From Bacillota bacterium (GTDB lineage Bacteria; Bacillota; Clostridia; Lachnospirales; Lachnospiraceae), in NCBI GenBank assembly GCA_023450835.1, contig JAEXGM010000014.1, forward strand, positions 54,673 through 118,672: a stretch of 64,000 nucleotides of DNA, read 5' to 3'. Below are positions 8,500 to 17,036 of the stretch, piece by piece; position 1 is the stretch's first letter, and each line of letters opens with the position of its first letter. Under the pieces are notes generated by a model, which saw nothing but the letters and a program-made list of their open reading frames with translations, did not search any database and was not told where the DNA came from. The position numbers and the translations under genes are program-made.

Positions 8500-9801
8500 T
8501 CAAATGATTGAATCAAGCGCTTGCTTTAAATCCGCAATCAGATCTTCCGCATCTTCGATTCCAATGGAAAGTCTTAGGGTATCGTCATAGACACCGGCTT
8601 TTTCTCTCTCCTCTGCCGTCTGGCCGAAATGAGTGGAAGTAGCGGAATGTACGATCAGAGACTTGGCATCTCCTACATTTACCATGTAGTCAAATACTCT
8701 TACTTTCTCCAGCACTGTCTTAGCTGCTTTTAATCCGCCTTTTAAGCGTATGGACAGGATAGCTCCCGGTCCCTTGGGAAAATACTTCTTAGCCAGTTCG
8801 TAGTAAGGGCTGTCGGAAAGGCCCGGATAATTAACTGCAAGTACCTGAGGATGAGTGCTCAAGAACTCTGCCACCTTCTTTGCATTCTGAGTATGGCGCT
8901 CCATACGAAGAGAAAGGGTCTCCATTCCCTGTAACAGATAGAATGCGGAAGTAGGAGAAAGATGGGAGCCTAAATCTGTCAGGTAACGTATTCTTAACCT
9001 CTTAGTAAAGATTGAACGATTAAGTTCAGCTTCCCCGATAGAATTCTTGTATTCCTCATAGAAAGATTCGAATTGAGGGAATTTGCCGTTAAACCAGTTA
9101 AAGCCTCCTTTTTCCACTACAAGCCCTACGATAATGGTACCGTGACCGGACAGATATTTAGTAGCAGAATAGCAGATAATATCCGCACCATAATCGAAAG
9201 CTCTTAACAGATAAGGAGTAGCAAAGGTATTGTCAATAATTAAAGGAATTCCGTTTTCATGGGCAAGGTCAGCCACTGCCTCAATATCTACGATATTCAT
9301 GCCCGGATTTCCAAGGCTCTCTATGTAAATTGCCTTTGTCTTTTCATTGATGACCTTCTTATAGGATTCGATGTCATTCTCATCCTCTACAAACCTTCCC
9401 TGTATGCCATATTCCGGTAATATCTTATTTAAGAGAGTAGTACTTCCGCCATAAAGGGTCTGAACAGCAACTATTTCATCTCCCGCTCTGGCAATGTTCA
9501 AGAAAGTATTTGAAATGGCTGCCATTCCGGAGCTTAAAGAGAGGGCTGCACTTCCCCCTTCCAGTGACGCAATTCTTTTCTCAAGGACATCATTGGTAGG
9601 GTTTGAGAAACGCACATAGGAATGCCCTTCTTCTGAGTATTCAAATAATCTGGTACAGCGGTCAAAATCTCCCAGTTCAAAGGCTGCCGTCTGGTAGATG
9701 GGAACCGCCTTTGAGCGGTAATGTTCTGCCGGATTATATCCCGCATGGAGCTGTCTGGTCGTAAACCCAAGTGAATTGTCCTTATATGCCTCATAACTCA
9801 T
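8500..9801 (-). CDS. metY: O-acetylhomoserine sulfhydrylase (MetY)
   Basis: PLP enzyme that makes homocysteine (or methionine with methanethiol) from O-acetylhomoserine and sulfide. The 433-residue length, the FTTRQLHAG start, the SSGMAAIS block and the PLP lysine in SATKYLSGHG (Lys215) fit the MetY branch of the Cys/Met metabolism family, which is longer than cystathionine synthases. Its start overlaps the end of the permease gene by 11 bases, so it belongs to the OpuC-type transporter operon, suggesting that the imported compound or its breakdown feeds sulfur metabolism. Confidence 0.92.
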   Translation of the reverse strand: MSYEAYKDNSLGFTTRQLHAGYNPAEHYRSKAVPIYQTAAFELGDFDRCTRLFEYSEEGHSYVRFSNPTNDVLEKRIASLEGGSAALSLSSGMAAISNTFLNIARAGDEIVAVQTLYGGSTTLLNKILPEYGIQGRFVEDENDIESYKKVINEKTKAIYIESLGNPGMNIVDIEAVADLAHENGIPLIIDNTFATPYLLRAFDYGADIICYSATKYLSGHGTIIVGLVVEKGGFNWFNGKFPQFESFYEEYKNSIGEAELNRSIFTKRLRIRYLTDLGSHLSPTSAFYLLQGMETLSLRMERHTQNAKKVAEFLSTHPQVLAVNYPGLSDSPYYELAKKYFPKGPGAILSIRLKGGLKAAKTVLEKVRVFDYMVNVGDAKSLIVHSATSTHFGQTAEEREKAGVYDDTLRLSIGIEDAEDLIADLKQALDSII

Positions 9802-10429
9802 ATTGATACCCTGCCTTTTTATATAAATATTTTTCTAATGTCCTTAGTAATACATCTGCCACCAATGCGATACCGGCGCAGAAAATGGTGCCCCAGATAA
9901 TTTTATAAGAGTTCATGGTACGCAAGCCGTCAAATAAAATCCTGCCCAGCCCTCCGGCATGTATAGTTGCGGCAATGGTAGCAATTCCTATGGTTGAAAT
10001 AACTGCCAGATGAATTCCCGCCATAATGACCGGCAGCGCAAGAGGAATCTGAATCTTAAAGAGTCTCTGCCAATCGCTCATTCCCATACCTTTCGCAGCT
10101 TCCATCACCGCCGGGTCCACACCCCGCAAGCCTGAAATATTATTGCGAAGCAGCAGGAACTGGTTATACAGTACCAGCACAAAGATGGCCGTCTTTTCCC
10201 CAATCCCCATCACCGGAATCAGCAAAGAAAACAGTGCCAGACTTGGTATGGAATACACTACTCCAAATACCTGAAGGATAATATTAGAGATAAGCTCTGA
10301 CCGTATTACCAGTATGGTAATTGCAAAGGCCAGAATAACAGACAGTGCCAAAGTGATTCCGACAATCTTCAAATGCTCTGTGAGGGCAGTAAAGAGTTTA
10401 TCATGATATTTTAAGAAATACTCAAACAT
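9791..10429 (-). CDS. OpuC-type ABC transporter permease
   Basis: Integral membrane subunit (212 residues, about six hydrophobic segments) of an osmoprotectant/quaternary amine importer. The conserved EAAKGMGMSDWQRLFKIQIP loop that contacts the ATPase lies at about residues 103-122. The start ATG at 10429 overlaps the ATPase stop codon (TGATG), a sign of coupled translation; a TTG one codon earlier is less likely. Together with the second permease at 13295-13936 it would form a heterodimeric channel. Confidence 0.9.
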   Translation of the reverse strand: MFEYFLKYHDKLFTALTEHLKIVGITLALSVILAFAITILVIRSELISNIILQVFGVVYSIPSLALFSLLIPVMGIGEKTAIFVLVLYNQFLLLRNNISGLRGVDPAVMEAAKGMGMSDWQRLFKIQIPLALPVIMAGIHLAVISTIGIATIAATIHAGGLGRILFDGLRTMNSYKIIWGTIFCAGIALVADVLLRTLEKYLYKKAGYQYEL

Positions 10430-11199
10430 CAAATCCCTCCCCCGTCTGTGATAAAATACTGCTTGCTTGCCGAGCGGATTAACGACTCTACAAATTCGTC
10501 GGCCGGATTCTTAATAATCGCTTCCGGTGTATCAAACTGCTTTACCTGACCTTTATCCATAATTAAAACCCTTGTACCCAGCTTAAAAGCTTCATTAATA
10601 TCATGGGTAACAAACAGAAAAGTCTTTTTGGAAGCCTCATGTATCCTTAGAAGTTCATCCTGCAGCTTTTCACGGTTAATGGCATCAATTGCACCAAAGG
10701 GTTCGTCTAAGAGCATCAGGGAAGGGTCTGCCGCCAAAGCTCTTGCCAGACCGATTCTCTGCTGCTGCCCTCCTGATAGCTGGGCCGGATATCTATCTTT
10801 AAATTCCTTATACTCCAGATTCACAAGACGGAATAATTCTTCTTCCCTTTTCCGTATCTTTTCCTTATCCCATCCCAGAATCTTTGGTACAGTAGCGATA
10901 TTATTATAGATTGTCATGTGAGGAAATAAACCTACCTGCTGAATTACATATCCGATACTGCGTCTTAGCTTTACCGGGTCCATCTCCTGTATGTTCTGAC
11001 CGAATAATCGTATCTCTCCGCTGTCTGGGTCGTAGATACGGTTGACCAGCTTTAAAAGCGTGGTTTTACCGCAGCCGGAGGTTCCAAGGATAGTTACCAG
11101 CTCGCCTTCCCTGATGCTTAAATTCACCTCATCCAGGGCCTTATAGTTAGCTCCTTTAAAGTGTTTGTTTATATGAATAAATTCAGCAGTGATGCTCAT
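10429..11199 (-). CDS. OpuC-type ABC transporter ATP-binding protein
   Basis: Energises the importer. Walker A is GTSGCGKTT, the Q-loop is QQVGLFPHMT, the signature is LSGGQQQRIGLARALA, Walker B is LMLLDEPFGA and the switch histidine lies in FVTHDINEA. At 256 residues it has no C-terminal CBS domains, unlike many OpuCA/ProV proteins, so the usual ionic-strength sensor is missing. The ATG at 11199 with AGGG eight bases ahead is preferred over one five codons upstream. Confidence 0.92.
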   Translation of the reverse strand: MSITAEFIHINKHFKGANYKALDEVNLSIREGELVTILGTSGCGKTTLLKLVNRIYDPDSGEIRLFGQNIQEMDPVKLRRSIGYVIQQVGLFPHMTIYNNIATVPKILGWDKEKIRKREEELFRLVNLEYKEFKDRYPAQLSGGQQQRIGLARALAADPSLMLLDEPFGAIDAINREKLQDELLRIHEASKKTFLFVTHDINEAFKLGTRVLIMDKGQVKQFDTPEAIIKNPADEFVESLIRSASKQYFITDGGGI

Positions 11200-11237
11200 T
11201 CTATCATCCCTCATTTCCTACACATGGTTTTCTTATA

Positions 11238-12155
11238 TTAGTTCTGCGCCTGCACTCGTCTGTTAAGCTTTAGTGATTTCGTGGGGCAGCCTTGCACGCA
11301 GATTCCGCAGCCGACACATTTTGACTGGTCTGCCTGAACTTTCTTTTCTTTTGTAAATACTTTAAAATGACAGGTCCTGATACATTTGCCGCAGGATATA
11401 CAACGATTGTCATCAAGATCAATTACATAATTGGTTTCGGGCCAGAAGCCCAGACTGCCTCGTCTTTCCTGCCCCCGGAAAAGGTAGCAGCAGTCATCAC
11501 AGCAGTTGCAGATACCGTTGGGGTTTACCGTGTGCATCAATCTGTCCTTATCTGATTTTATGACAATCGCTTTGGCAGTTTCCTTATCAATTTGCTCCGA
11601 TAACCCTCTGTGAGCAAAGGAGTTAATACCGTTCTTATAGGTAATGCAGGTTCTGGTGGGCAGCCCGCAATCCCCTTTCAGGCTCCTGCAATCGCAGAAG
11701 TTAAGGTATACCGGCCGGTCCTGCCCTTCAATAAAGGAGAGTACCTCCTCCAGAGGCATGATGATGTCCGAGGTCGGCCTGACATTCTTATCCTGAGACA
11801 GTCCATTATAATAGGCATCAAAGTACCAACTATCCAAAGCGTCCCTTCCCTCTTTCGGGAAACTTCTATAGGTATCTGTCTCTGAAATCGAGAAAATATC
11901 CAGCCTTCCATAAAAGTCTGAGAGCTTATACAGCCCACTTTTTTCGTCCGCAAGGGATATAATCCCTCTCTTATAGCTATTTCGGATAAACTCCTTTGCC
12001 TGCCCTATTTTAAGCTCCTCAACCTCTGCCGTTGTAAAGGTATCCTTTTCTATCCTGCTTATAAAATCAATCTCCTCCTTGGTAAACATCTGCTCCAAAT
12101 AAGGATAGGCAGCCTCCGGTACCTGAAATTTTTCAATAAAGGACTGGCTTATCAT
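11238..12155 (-). CDS. Fe-S protein with two C-terminal 4Fe-4S clusters
   Basis: A 305-residue protein with an N-terminal helical, winged-helix-like region (about 1-75), a middle region with two further cysteine groups (CDCRSLKGDCG and CNCCDDCC), and a bacterial ferredoxin module at the C-terminus (CISCGKCIRTC, then CVGCGICVQGCP). It is predicted to be cytosolic and redox-active; the extra cysteines could bind another cluster or metal. It sits inside the ABC-transporter operon between the binding protein and the ATPase, an unusual partner suggesting reductive processing of the imported substrate. Start at the ATG 12155 with AAAGGGG; an upstream TTG is also open. Confidence 0.75.
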   Translation of the reverse strand: MISQSFIEKFQVPEAAYPYLEQMFTKEEIDFISRIEKDTFTTAEVEELKIGQAKEFIRNSYKRGIISLADEKSGLYKLSDFYGRLDIFSISETDTYRSFPKEGRDALDSWYFDAYYNGLSQDKNVRPTSDIIMPLEEVLSFIEGQDRPVYLNFCDCRSLKGDCGLPTRTCITYKNGINSFAHRGLSEQIDKETAKAIVIKSDKDRLMHTVNPNGICNCCDDCCYLFRGQERRGSLGFWPETNYVIDLDDNRCISCGKCIRTCHFKVFTKEKKVQADQSKCVGCGICVQGCPTKSLKLNRRVQAQN

Positions 12156-12230
12156 GGTTACCCCTTTCGCAAGTATCAAACTTTCGCAATCATTAAACTT
12201 TCATATATAAGCACTTTGCTTCTTCCCTAT

Positions 12231-13193
12231 TTACTTAATGGAATCGTAGAATTCCTTTGCTACATCTTCGTACTCCTGCTTATCAACATCCACTTTAGCA
12301 TTTAAAGCAGTAATGGTCTTTGTATCTATCTTGGCATCAACAGCATTTAAGACATCTGCGATATCGGGATTTGCATCCAGAATATCTTTTCTGACAACAG
12401 GTGCGATATTGTAAGGAGGCCATACGTATTTATCATCCTCCAGCAGAGTATAGGTTGCTGAATCCACTAACTGTCCTTCTGTCGTATAAGCTACGGCTAC
12501 ATCTGCTTCGTCATTCTTTAATACCTCGTACTTCAAACCATTGTCATAAACCTTGGAGGATTTCCAGTTAAAGTCACCATACTTGGCAGTTAAAGCAGGG
12601 ATTCCGTCTTCTCTGGTATCAAATTCACCCTGAGAAGCAAACCTTAACTTATCTGCATTCTTTTGTAAGTCTGAGATAGTCTTGATTCCATATTCAGTGG
12701 CTGCCTTGGTGGTAATTACAAGTCCCTGGCCGTCATTTGCCTGAGCATAATCAAGCCATACCAGGTTGAATTGTTTCTCATATTCAGCTTTTACCGTATC
12801 GTATACTTTCTGTGGGTCTGTTTCTAAGGGAAGCTTTAACACGGAGAGCAGTCCGGTACCGGTATATTCAGGGTATAAATCGATATCACCGCTGACTAAA
12901 GTCGTATGTACCACAGCGCTTGCCAGATTAAATACTCTCTCTACCTTATAGCCCTTATCTTCAAGAGCCAGGGCATAAATCTCTGCCAGCAGTAGATTCT
13001 CTGTAAAATCCTTGGAACCGATTTTTATTACGGTATCTTTTTTACTGTCGTCTGCCGCTTGTGTGGCTTCCGGTGTTCCTGATGTATTATTCGTATTGGT
13101 GTTTCCGCTATTTTTTGAGCAGGCGGCAAAGGATGCCACTACTAAAATAACCGCTAACAAAAATGATACTCTTCTAAAAACAGAATGCTTCAT
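12231..13193 (-). CDS. OpuC-type substrate-binding lipoprotein
   Basis: Extracytoplasmic receptor of the importer (320 residues). A lipoprotein signal peptide ends in the lipobox ASFAAC at about residues 18-23, followed by an Asn/Thr-rich linker and the mature domain beginning VIKIGSKDFTENLLLAEIYA, the standard opening of the glycine betaine/OpuC binding family. DLYPEYTGTGL is also typical. The chosen ATG at 13193 has AAAGGAG seven bases ahead; an earlier in-frame ATG has no such site. Family members bind betaine, choline or carnitine, and some bind other quaternary or sulfur compounds. Confidence 0.9.
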   Translation of the reverse strand: MKHSVFRRVSFLLAVILVVASFAACSKNSGNTNTNNTSGTPEATQAADDSKKDTVIKIGSKDFTENLLLAEIYALALEDKGYKVERVFNLASAVVHTTLVSGDIDLYPEYTGTGLLSVLKLPLETDPQKVYDTVKAEYEKQFNLVWLDYAQANDGQGLVITTKAATEYGIKTISDLQKNADKLRFASQGEFDTREDGIPALTAKYGDFNWKSSKVYDNGLKYEVLKNDEADVAVAYTTEGQLVDSATYTLLEDDKYVWPPYNIAPVVRKDILDANPDIADVLNAVDAKIDTKTITALNAKVDVDKQEYEDVAKEFYDSIK

Positions 13194-13294
13194 ATATTCT
13201 CCTTTTCCGCCCCTACTTAGGGGCATCCCTGCTTAGGGACATCCTTCCGCCGGCATCCCTTTTTCAGGATCATTCCATATTCATATTTTAAGAT

Positions 13295-13936
13295 TTATTT
13301 TCCAGGATTCTTATACCTGGTAATTCTATGGTCCAGTAAATTAAGTAAATATCCTGATAACAGAGAAAGTATGGCAACACTGGCTCCTCCGATTATCAAT
13401 AAGTCAGACCTCATAAGTCCCAATCCGGTAAAGATAAGGCTTCCAAGACCTCCTGCTCCGATATAAGCCGCCAGAGTAGCACTGGCTATTACTTCTACCA
13501 CGGCCGTCTTAATTCCCGTAAATATCAGGGGAAATGCCAATGGAAACTTCACTGTAAAAAACATTCTCCATTTTCCCATTCCCATAGCATAAGCTGTCTC
13601 CAGAACAGGTGCGGGCAGCGTCTGAAAGGCAAGGATAGTATTTATTAAAATCGGGGGTATGGCAAGAACTGCCAGGGCTGTTACGGCGGGCTTTATTCCT
13701 GTGCCCATTATCGGTATACAAAGTATCAGAATGGCAAGGCTGGGTATTACCCTGAGTGTTCCGAATATTCCTTTGAACAGCTTTGTAAGGCCCCTACATC
13801 GCGTACTGAATATCCCAAGAGGAATAGCAATAACCATTGCAAATATGATGGAAATCAGGCTTATATCAATATGTTCCAGTGCTAATTTCAAAACACCATT
13901 CCAATTATGTATCAAATATTCCAGAATTGGCTGCAT
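13295..13936 (-). CDS. OpuC-type ABC transporter permease, first gene of operon
   Basis: Second membrane subunit (213 residues) of the same importer, with the ATPase-contact loop ETAYAMGMGKWRMFFTVKFP at about 113-132 and six hydrophobic segments. It starts after AAAGGAGG. As first gene behind the consensus promoter at 13998-14026 it heads the order permease, binding protein, Fe-S protein, ATPase, permease, metY. Confidence 0.9.
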   Translation of the reverse strand: MQPILEYLIHNWNGVLKLALEHIDISLISIIFAMVIAIPLGIFSTRCRGLTKLFKGIFGTLRVIPSLAILILCIPIMGTGIKPAVTALAVLAIPPILINTILAFQTLPAPVLETAYAMGMGKWRMFFTVKFPLAFPLIFTGIKTAVVEVIASATLAAYIGAGGLGSLIFTGLGLMRSDLLIIGGASVAILSLLSGYLLNLLDHRITRYKNPGK

Positions 13937-13957
13937 GTAGTACCTCCTTTCTTTTTA

Positions 13958-13980
13958 ATTCATACTATTTTTATATGAAT
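13958..13980. promoter_or_regulatory. possible operator in the leader of the OpuC-metY operon
   Basis: Perfect 7-base inverted repeat ATTCATA / TATGAAT with a 9-base spacer, lying between the promoter and the ribosome binding site. It could be a repressor site, but no regulator is encoded next to it. Inference only. Confidence 0.35.
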
Positions 13981-13997
13981 AATATGTATTTAAAGAC

Positions 13998-14026
13998 ATA
14001 GTAATGCAGAAAACAAAAAATGTCAA
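13998..14026 (-). promoter_or_regulatory. sigma-A type promoter of the OpuC-metY operon
   Basis: On the minus strand TTGACA (14026-14021) and TACTAT (14003-13998) are separated by exactly 17 bases, about 60 bases upstream of the first permease start. No riboswitch-like structure is visible in the leader. Confidence 0.8.
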
Positions 14027-14076
14027 TCATTAAATTGTATAATATTTTATCCGGCACTTATTTTAAAATATCAAAA

Positions 14077-14107
14077 AACTACCAACTGATATTGTCAGCC
14101 GATAGTT
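14077..14107 (-). terminator. terminator of the LysM/GH18 gene
   Basis: A 13-base stem with three G-T or C-A positions (AACTATCGGCTGA / TCAGTTGGTAGTT on the minus strand) and a 5-base loop, followed on the minus strand by a T-run, 40-odd bases after the stop codon. Confidence 0.75.
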
Positions 14108-14150
14108 TCTTATTATATGTATCACAGTTGCTCGTCCGCTTCATTGTTTC

Positions 14151-15434
14151 CTAATCAAATTGAACTTTTTCAATATTAAATTGTGAATTGATAATTAACC
14201 ATAACTGCGGATTATAAAGAGTTATGTTCCAGATACCCGAACCGTGGAGGTTATATTTAATCACCAGATCTAATAATGCATTTATAGTTCTTGCATCTAT
14301 AAACCAGACAATATGCTGGGTATTATTATAATTATATATAAAATATGGCGTTTGAGACAGTGAATCAAATTCTATCGCTACATTATGAACACGAGCCAAA
14401 TTAACAGCACTATCATAAGACAGAACATTAATATTTGATAATCCAGGCAGAAAGGGCAGCTCCCACTCATAGCCAATCGTAGGAATTCCTATAATTATTT
14501 TATCAGGCGGTATAAATGCATTGACATACTTCAAAAACTCATCTAAGTTATGAATTGAACTAATAGGAGCCGGCGGATTTATGTTAGTTGCCCATTGATA
14601 ATTCATAAAAATAATATTTTGTGACAGCTGATTTATAATAGAATAATCTACTTTTTCAAAGCTGACGCTTTCACCAACATTACTGATACTCGGGTCTATT
14701 GTTACAAATACTAAGTATCCCTCACTATTCAAACGCTCAGTAACCAGTGTGAAGAAGGAATTATATAAATTTATATTCGTAATGTCCACATATTGAAAAG
14801 AAAGATTAACTCCTTTGTATCCTTTGCCCCTCAGGATGCTTAAGAGATTTTCTATATATTTGTTTTGAAAGGATTGGTTTAGTAATAAATCATACTCAAT
14901 GGTAATATTGGCTCCGCCGGTAATAGTTAATGTAGTTAATAACAGCAGCGGCATTACTCCATATGACTTTGTAATTTCAATAATTAGGGAATCATCATCA
15001 TAAGAAATTATTTCTCCCTCTCTTGAAGCCGTGTAATTTAAAATTGATAGATACGTTAAATAAGGCAATGTTTTTCTTAGAATACCTTTATCAATTCTTG
15101 GAACTGTGTTGCCATGTATCGTTATATTTCCCTTTTTATTATAGCTTATCACTAATGTTTCTCCAGGAAATAGATATTTTCTATCCGAAAGAAACGGATT
15201 ATTCATGAGCAATTGTATAATAGAAACATTAAATGATTCCGCTATGCTTAATAAACTATCCCCTTCTTTAACGGTGTAAACGATATCCGGAATTGCTATA
15301 ACTATCGATTGACCCACAACTAATCCATTTGTATTTTCCAGTCCATTGTCCTGTAATAACTTTATTATTGTTATTCCATAATAATCTGCTATCGATTTTA
15401 TTGTTTCGCCGGGTTGCACAACATGTATTACCAT
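14151..15434 (-). CDS. LysM and GH18-fold protein (SleL/YaaH-like), catalytic motif altered
   Basis: A 427-residue protein with two LysM domains (HVVQPGETIKSIADYYGI at about 4-21 and a second beginning YTVKEGDSLLSIAESFNVSI near 50), then a GH18 barrel as in spore cortex N-acetylglucosaminidases. It has no signal peptide, like SleL/YaaH, which reach the spore by another route. In the family the fourth-strand motif ends in an acid pair (D-x-E); here the block reads GVNLSFQY, with Ser212 and Gln214 in place of the catalytic Asp and Glu, so hydrolysis is doubtful and a binding role is possible. Start is ATG 15434 with GAGG ahead; the frame is open another 34 codons upstream without a good site. 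Confidence 0.85.
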   Translation of the reverse strand: MVIHVVQPGETIKSIADYYGITIIKLLQDNGLENTNGLVVGQSIVIAIPDIVYTVKEGDSLLSIAESFNVSIIQLLMNNPFLSDRKYLFPGETLVISYNKKGNITIHGNTVPRIDKGILRKTLPYLTYLSILNYTASREGEIISYDDDSLIIEITKSYGVMPLLLLTTLTITGGANITIEYDLLLNQSFQNKYIENLLSILRGKGYKGVNLSFQYVDITNINLYNSFFTLVTERLNSEGYLVFVTIDPSISNVGESVSFEKVDYSIINQLSQNIIFMNYQWATNINPPAPISSIHNLDEFLKYVNAFIPPDKIIIGIPTIGYEWELPFLPGLSNINVLSYDSAVNLARVHNVAIEFDSLSQTPYFIYNYNNTQHIVWFIDARTINALLDLVIKYNLHGSGIWNITLYNPQLWLIINSQFNIEKVQFD

Positions 15435-15680
15435 AAAAACCTCAATTAGTAATTTATTAGAATATATGATTAACAGTCTTGCAACATCCGCATTATTCTT
15501 AATTTGGCACCTAACAGCCCCATAAACTGCTGACAAAAATCATTTTCCAAATCGACCGGCAGGGATAACCTGCCGGCTGATTATCTGTCAATTGATAAAT
15601 AATTACCTATACCCATGCTTTTATCTTTCAAAGCATTAGTGTATAATCTATGTATTTAATCAGATTAAGGAGTTTTACAT

Positions 15681-16016
15681 ATGGAAATTATAAAGTCACT
15701 ATTCTTTTTTATATTAGCAGGAATTTTTGAAATTGGCGGCGGTTACCTTATTTGGCTGTGGCTGCGTGACGGAAAAAGCCTATGGTATGGTATCATAGGC
15801 GGAGCAGTATTAATTCTATACGGCATTGTTCCGACACTTCAGCCGCCAAATTCTAACTTCGGCAGAGTCTATGCAACTTACGGAGGTATCTTTATCGCTT
15901 TATCCATCTTGTGGGGTTGGTATATTGATGGTATCCGTCCGGATAAGTTTGATTTAATCGGATGCTTTATTGCACTAATAGGTGTTAGTATTATTATGTT
16001 TGCACCCAGAGGTTAA
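15681..16016 (+). CDS. YnfA/UPF0060 family membrane protein
   Basis: A 111-residue protein with four hydrophobic helices and the family blocks EIGGGYLIWLWLRDGKS, LQPPNSNFGRVYATYGGIF (given in part) and DGIRPDKFDLIG. It is related in fold to small multidrug resistance transporters; the physiological substrate is not established. It starts after AAGGAG and has a TATAAT -10 box at 15642-15647. It stands alone, flanked by minus-strand genes. Confidence 0.9.
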   Translation: MEIIKSLFFFILAGIFEIGGGYLIWLWLRDGKSLWYGIIGGAVLILYGIVPTLQPPNSNFGRVYATYGGIFIALSILWGWYIDGIRPDKFDLIGCFIALIGVSIIMFAPRG

Positions 16017-16044
16017 TTTCTTATTTTAATTTTGGGTACAAAAA

Positions 16045-16073
16045 ACCACCAACTAATATTGATAGTTGGTGGT
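16045..16073. terminator. terminator between YnfA and SEC-C genes
   Basis: Perfect 11-base stem ACCACCAACTA / TAGTTGGTGGT with a 7-base loop. The T-run follows on the minus strand, so it chiefly ends the SEC-C transcript. Confidence 0.75.
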
Positions 16074-16123
16074 ACAGATGCAATAAATTAATTTAAAGTA
16101 TATGTCAGAATTGCTCTATTCTA

Positions 16124-16627
16124 CTAGGCTTTTCCACAGCAGAATTTGTATTTTTTGCCGCTGCCGCAAGGACAGGGATCATTTCTTCCTACCTTTTTAT
16201 CTTTCACAATTGTATTAGACTTTTTCTGCTCCAGATAAAGTTCTTTTCTTCTCTCCTGAGATAAGAGGCTGTCCCATACAGGAAGCTCATAGAGCCATTC
16301 CGCTTTTGCTTCAACCATATTACGGTATAGCTTTTCTTTATCAAATCCAAGATTTACTACTGTTGTCTCTTCCATTTCTTCGATGGGATTTTCTTTTACA
16401 AGGCTTTCATTGATACCATCTAAGAACCCTGTCATAAGAGAGATTGTAGTTCCATATTTTTCAGCAAGCTCAGCTACTGTTCCTTCTACCACTACTTCGG
16501 GCTCAGCAAGAATCTTCTCATAAATTCCCTGCTCCACACTAAAATAATTTCCCCAGAAAAGCTGTCCTTCTTTTTTGTTTGTGTCGAGTGCATATGCGAA
16601 ATCTCTCCACTCTGTTAATAAACTCAT
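16124..16627 (-). CDS. SEC-C motif protein
   Basis: A 167-residue cytosolic protein with a C-terminal SEC-C zinc-binding motif (NDPCPCGSGKKYKFCCG), the same metal-binding tail as in SecA and YecA-like proteins. The N-terminal 120 residues are acidic and helical with no named domain. It starts after AAGGAAGG and is the last chromosomal protein gene before the mobile element. Confidence 0.85.
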   Translation of the reverse strand: MSLLTEWRDFAYALDTNKKEGQLFWGNYFSVEQGIYEKILAEPEVVVEGTVAELAEKYGTTISLMTGFLDGINESLVKENPIEEMEETTVVNLGFDKEKLYRNMVEAKAEWLYELPVWDSLLSQERRKELYLEQKKSNTIVKDKKVGRNDPCPCGSGKKYKFCCGKA

Positions 16628-16706
16628 TGTTTTACCTTCCTTTATTAAACTTTTGATTCTCTATAGATTTTTTACATAATCTTTTTTATTTATGTATAAT
16701 CTTAGA

Positions 16707-16908
16707 AATACTGTATCATACTATAGTTAATCTAATTCCAATCCGAACTAGATTAAGGTACCATCAACTCGTTGGACCCCCCCTCCAGCAAGAGGATGTC
16801 CACCTTGTGCAGGTTTCTGCACAGCCAATACCAAAGAAAAGTTAAATACTTATCCTCCCCTTTTTAATGGAACCCCTGTGGCAAAGGCGTCATGGGGGTT
16901 TCGTTTTT
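16707..16908 (+). ncRNA. candidate structured RNA ending at the left integration junction
   Basis: No coding frame, but four consecutive stem-loops: TTAATCTA / TAGATTAA (16727-16756); TGGAC with an inner CCTC against GAGG and GTCCA (16773-16802); TGTGCAG / CTGCACA with a 4-base loop (16806-16823); and AACCCCTGTG / CATGGGGGTT (16871-16900) followed by TTTTTT. A plausible promoter, TTTACA at 16671-16676 and TATAAT at 16695-16700 with an 18-base spacer, lies upstream. I do not recognise it as 6S, SRP, tmRNA, RNase P or a tRNA. If real, the mobile element has inserted inside its terminator. Confidence 0.4.
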
Positions 16909-17008
16909 TCTGAAGCCCTTATAAAATCTAGGCTTTCAGCGTTTTTACCCTTTTATGACACAAAGACTATTTTAGCATAAAAATAGTTTATACGCAACTT
17001 ATACGCAA
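16866..17008. other. left attachment site (attL) of the integrative element
   Basis: Hairpin AACCCCTGTG / CATGGGGGTT with loop GCAAAGGCGT (16881-16890), then about 85 bases shared with both right-hand copies (for example CTTTTATGACACA at 16949-16961), then two TATACGCAA direct repeats at 16989-16997 and 17000-17008 (11-base period). The left side of the hairpin is unlike the other copies and is taken as chromosomal. The repeats are probably arm-type integrase sites and the hairpin arms core-type sites; that assignment is inference. Confidence 0.7.
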
Positions 17009-17036
17009 GTTTTTATTTTTATAATTAATCAACAAA

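Noticed and set aside
13937..14150. SAM or other riboswitch ahead of the metY operon
   Set aside because: The leader is too short and AT-rich, with only one small inverted repeat and a promoter close to the first gene.
16735..16910. tRNA, 6S, SRP or RNase P RNA at the left junction
   Set aside because: No cloverleaf, no CCA end and none of the conserved cores of these RNAs could be found.
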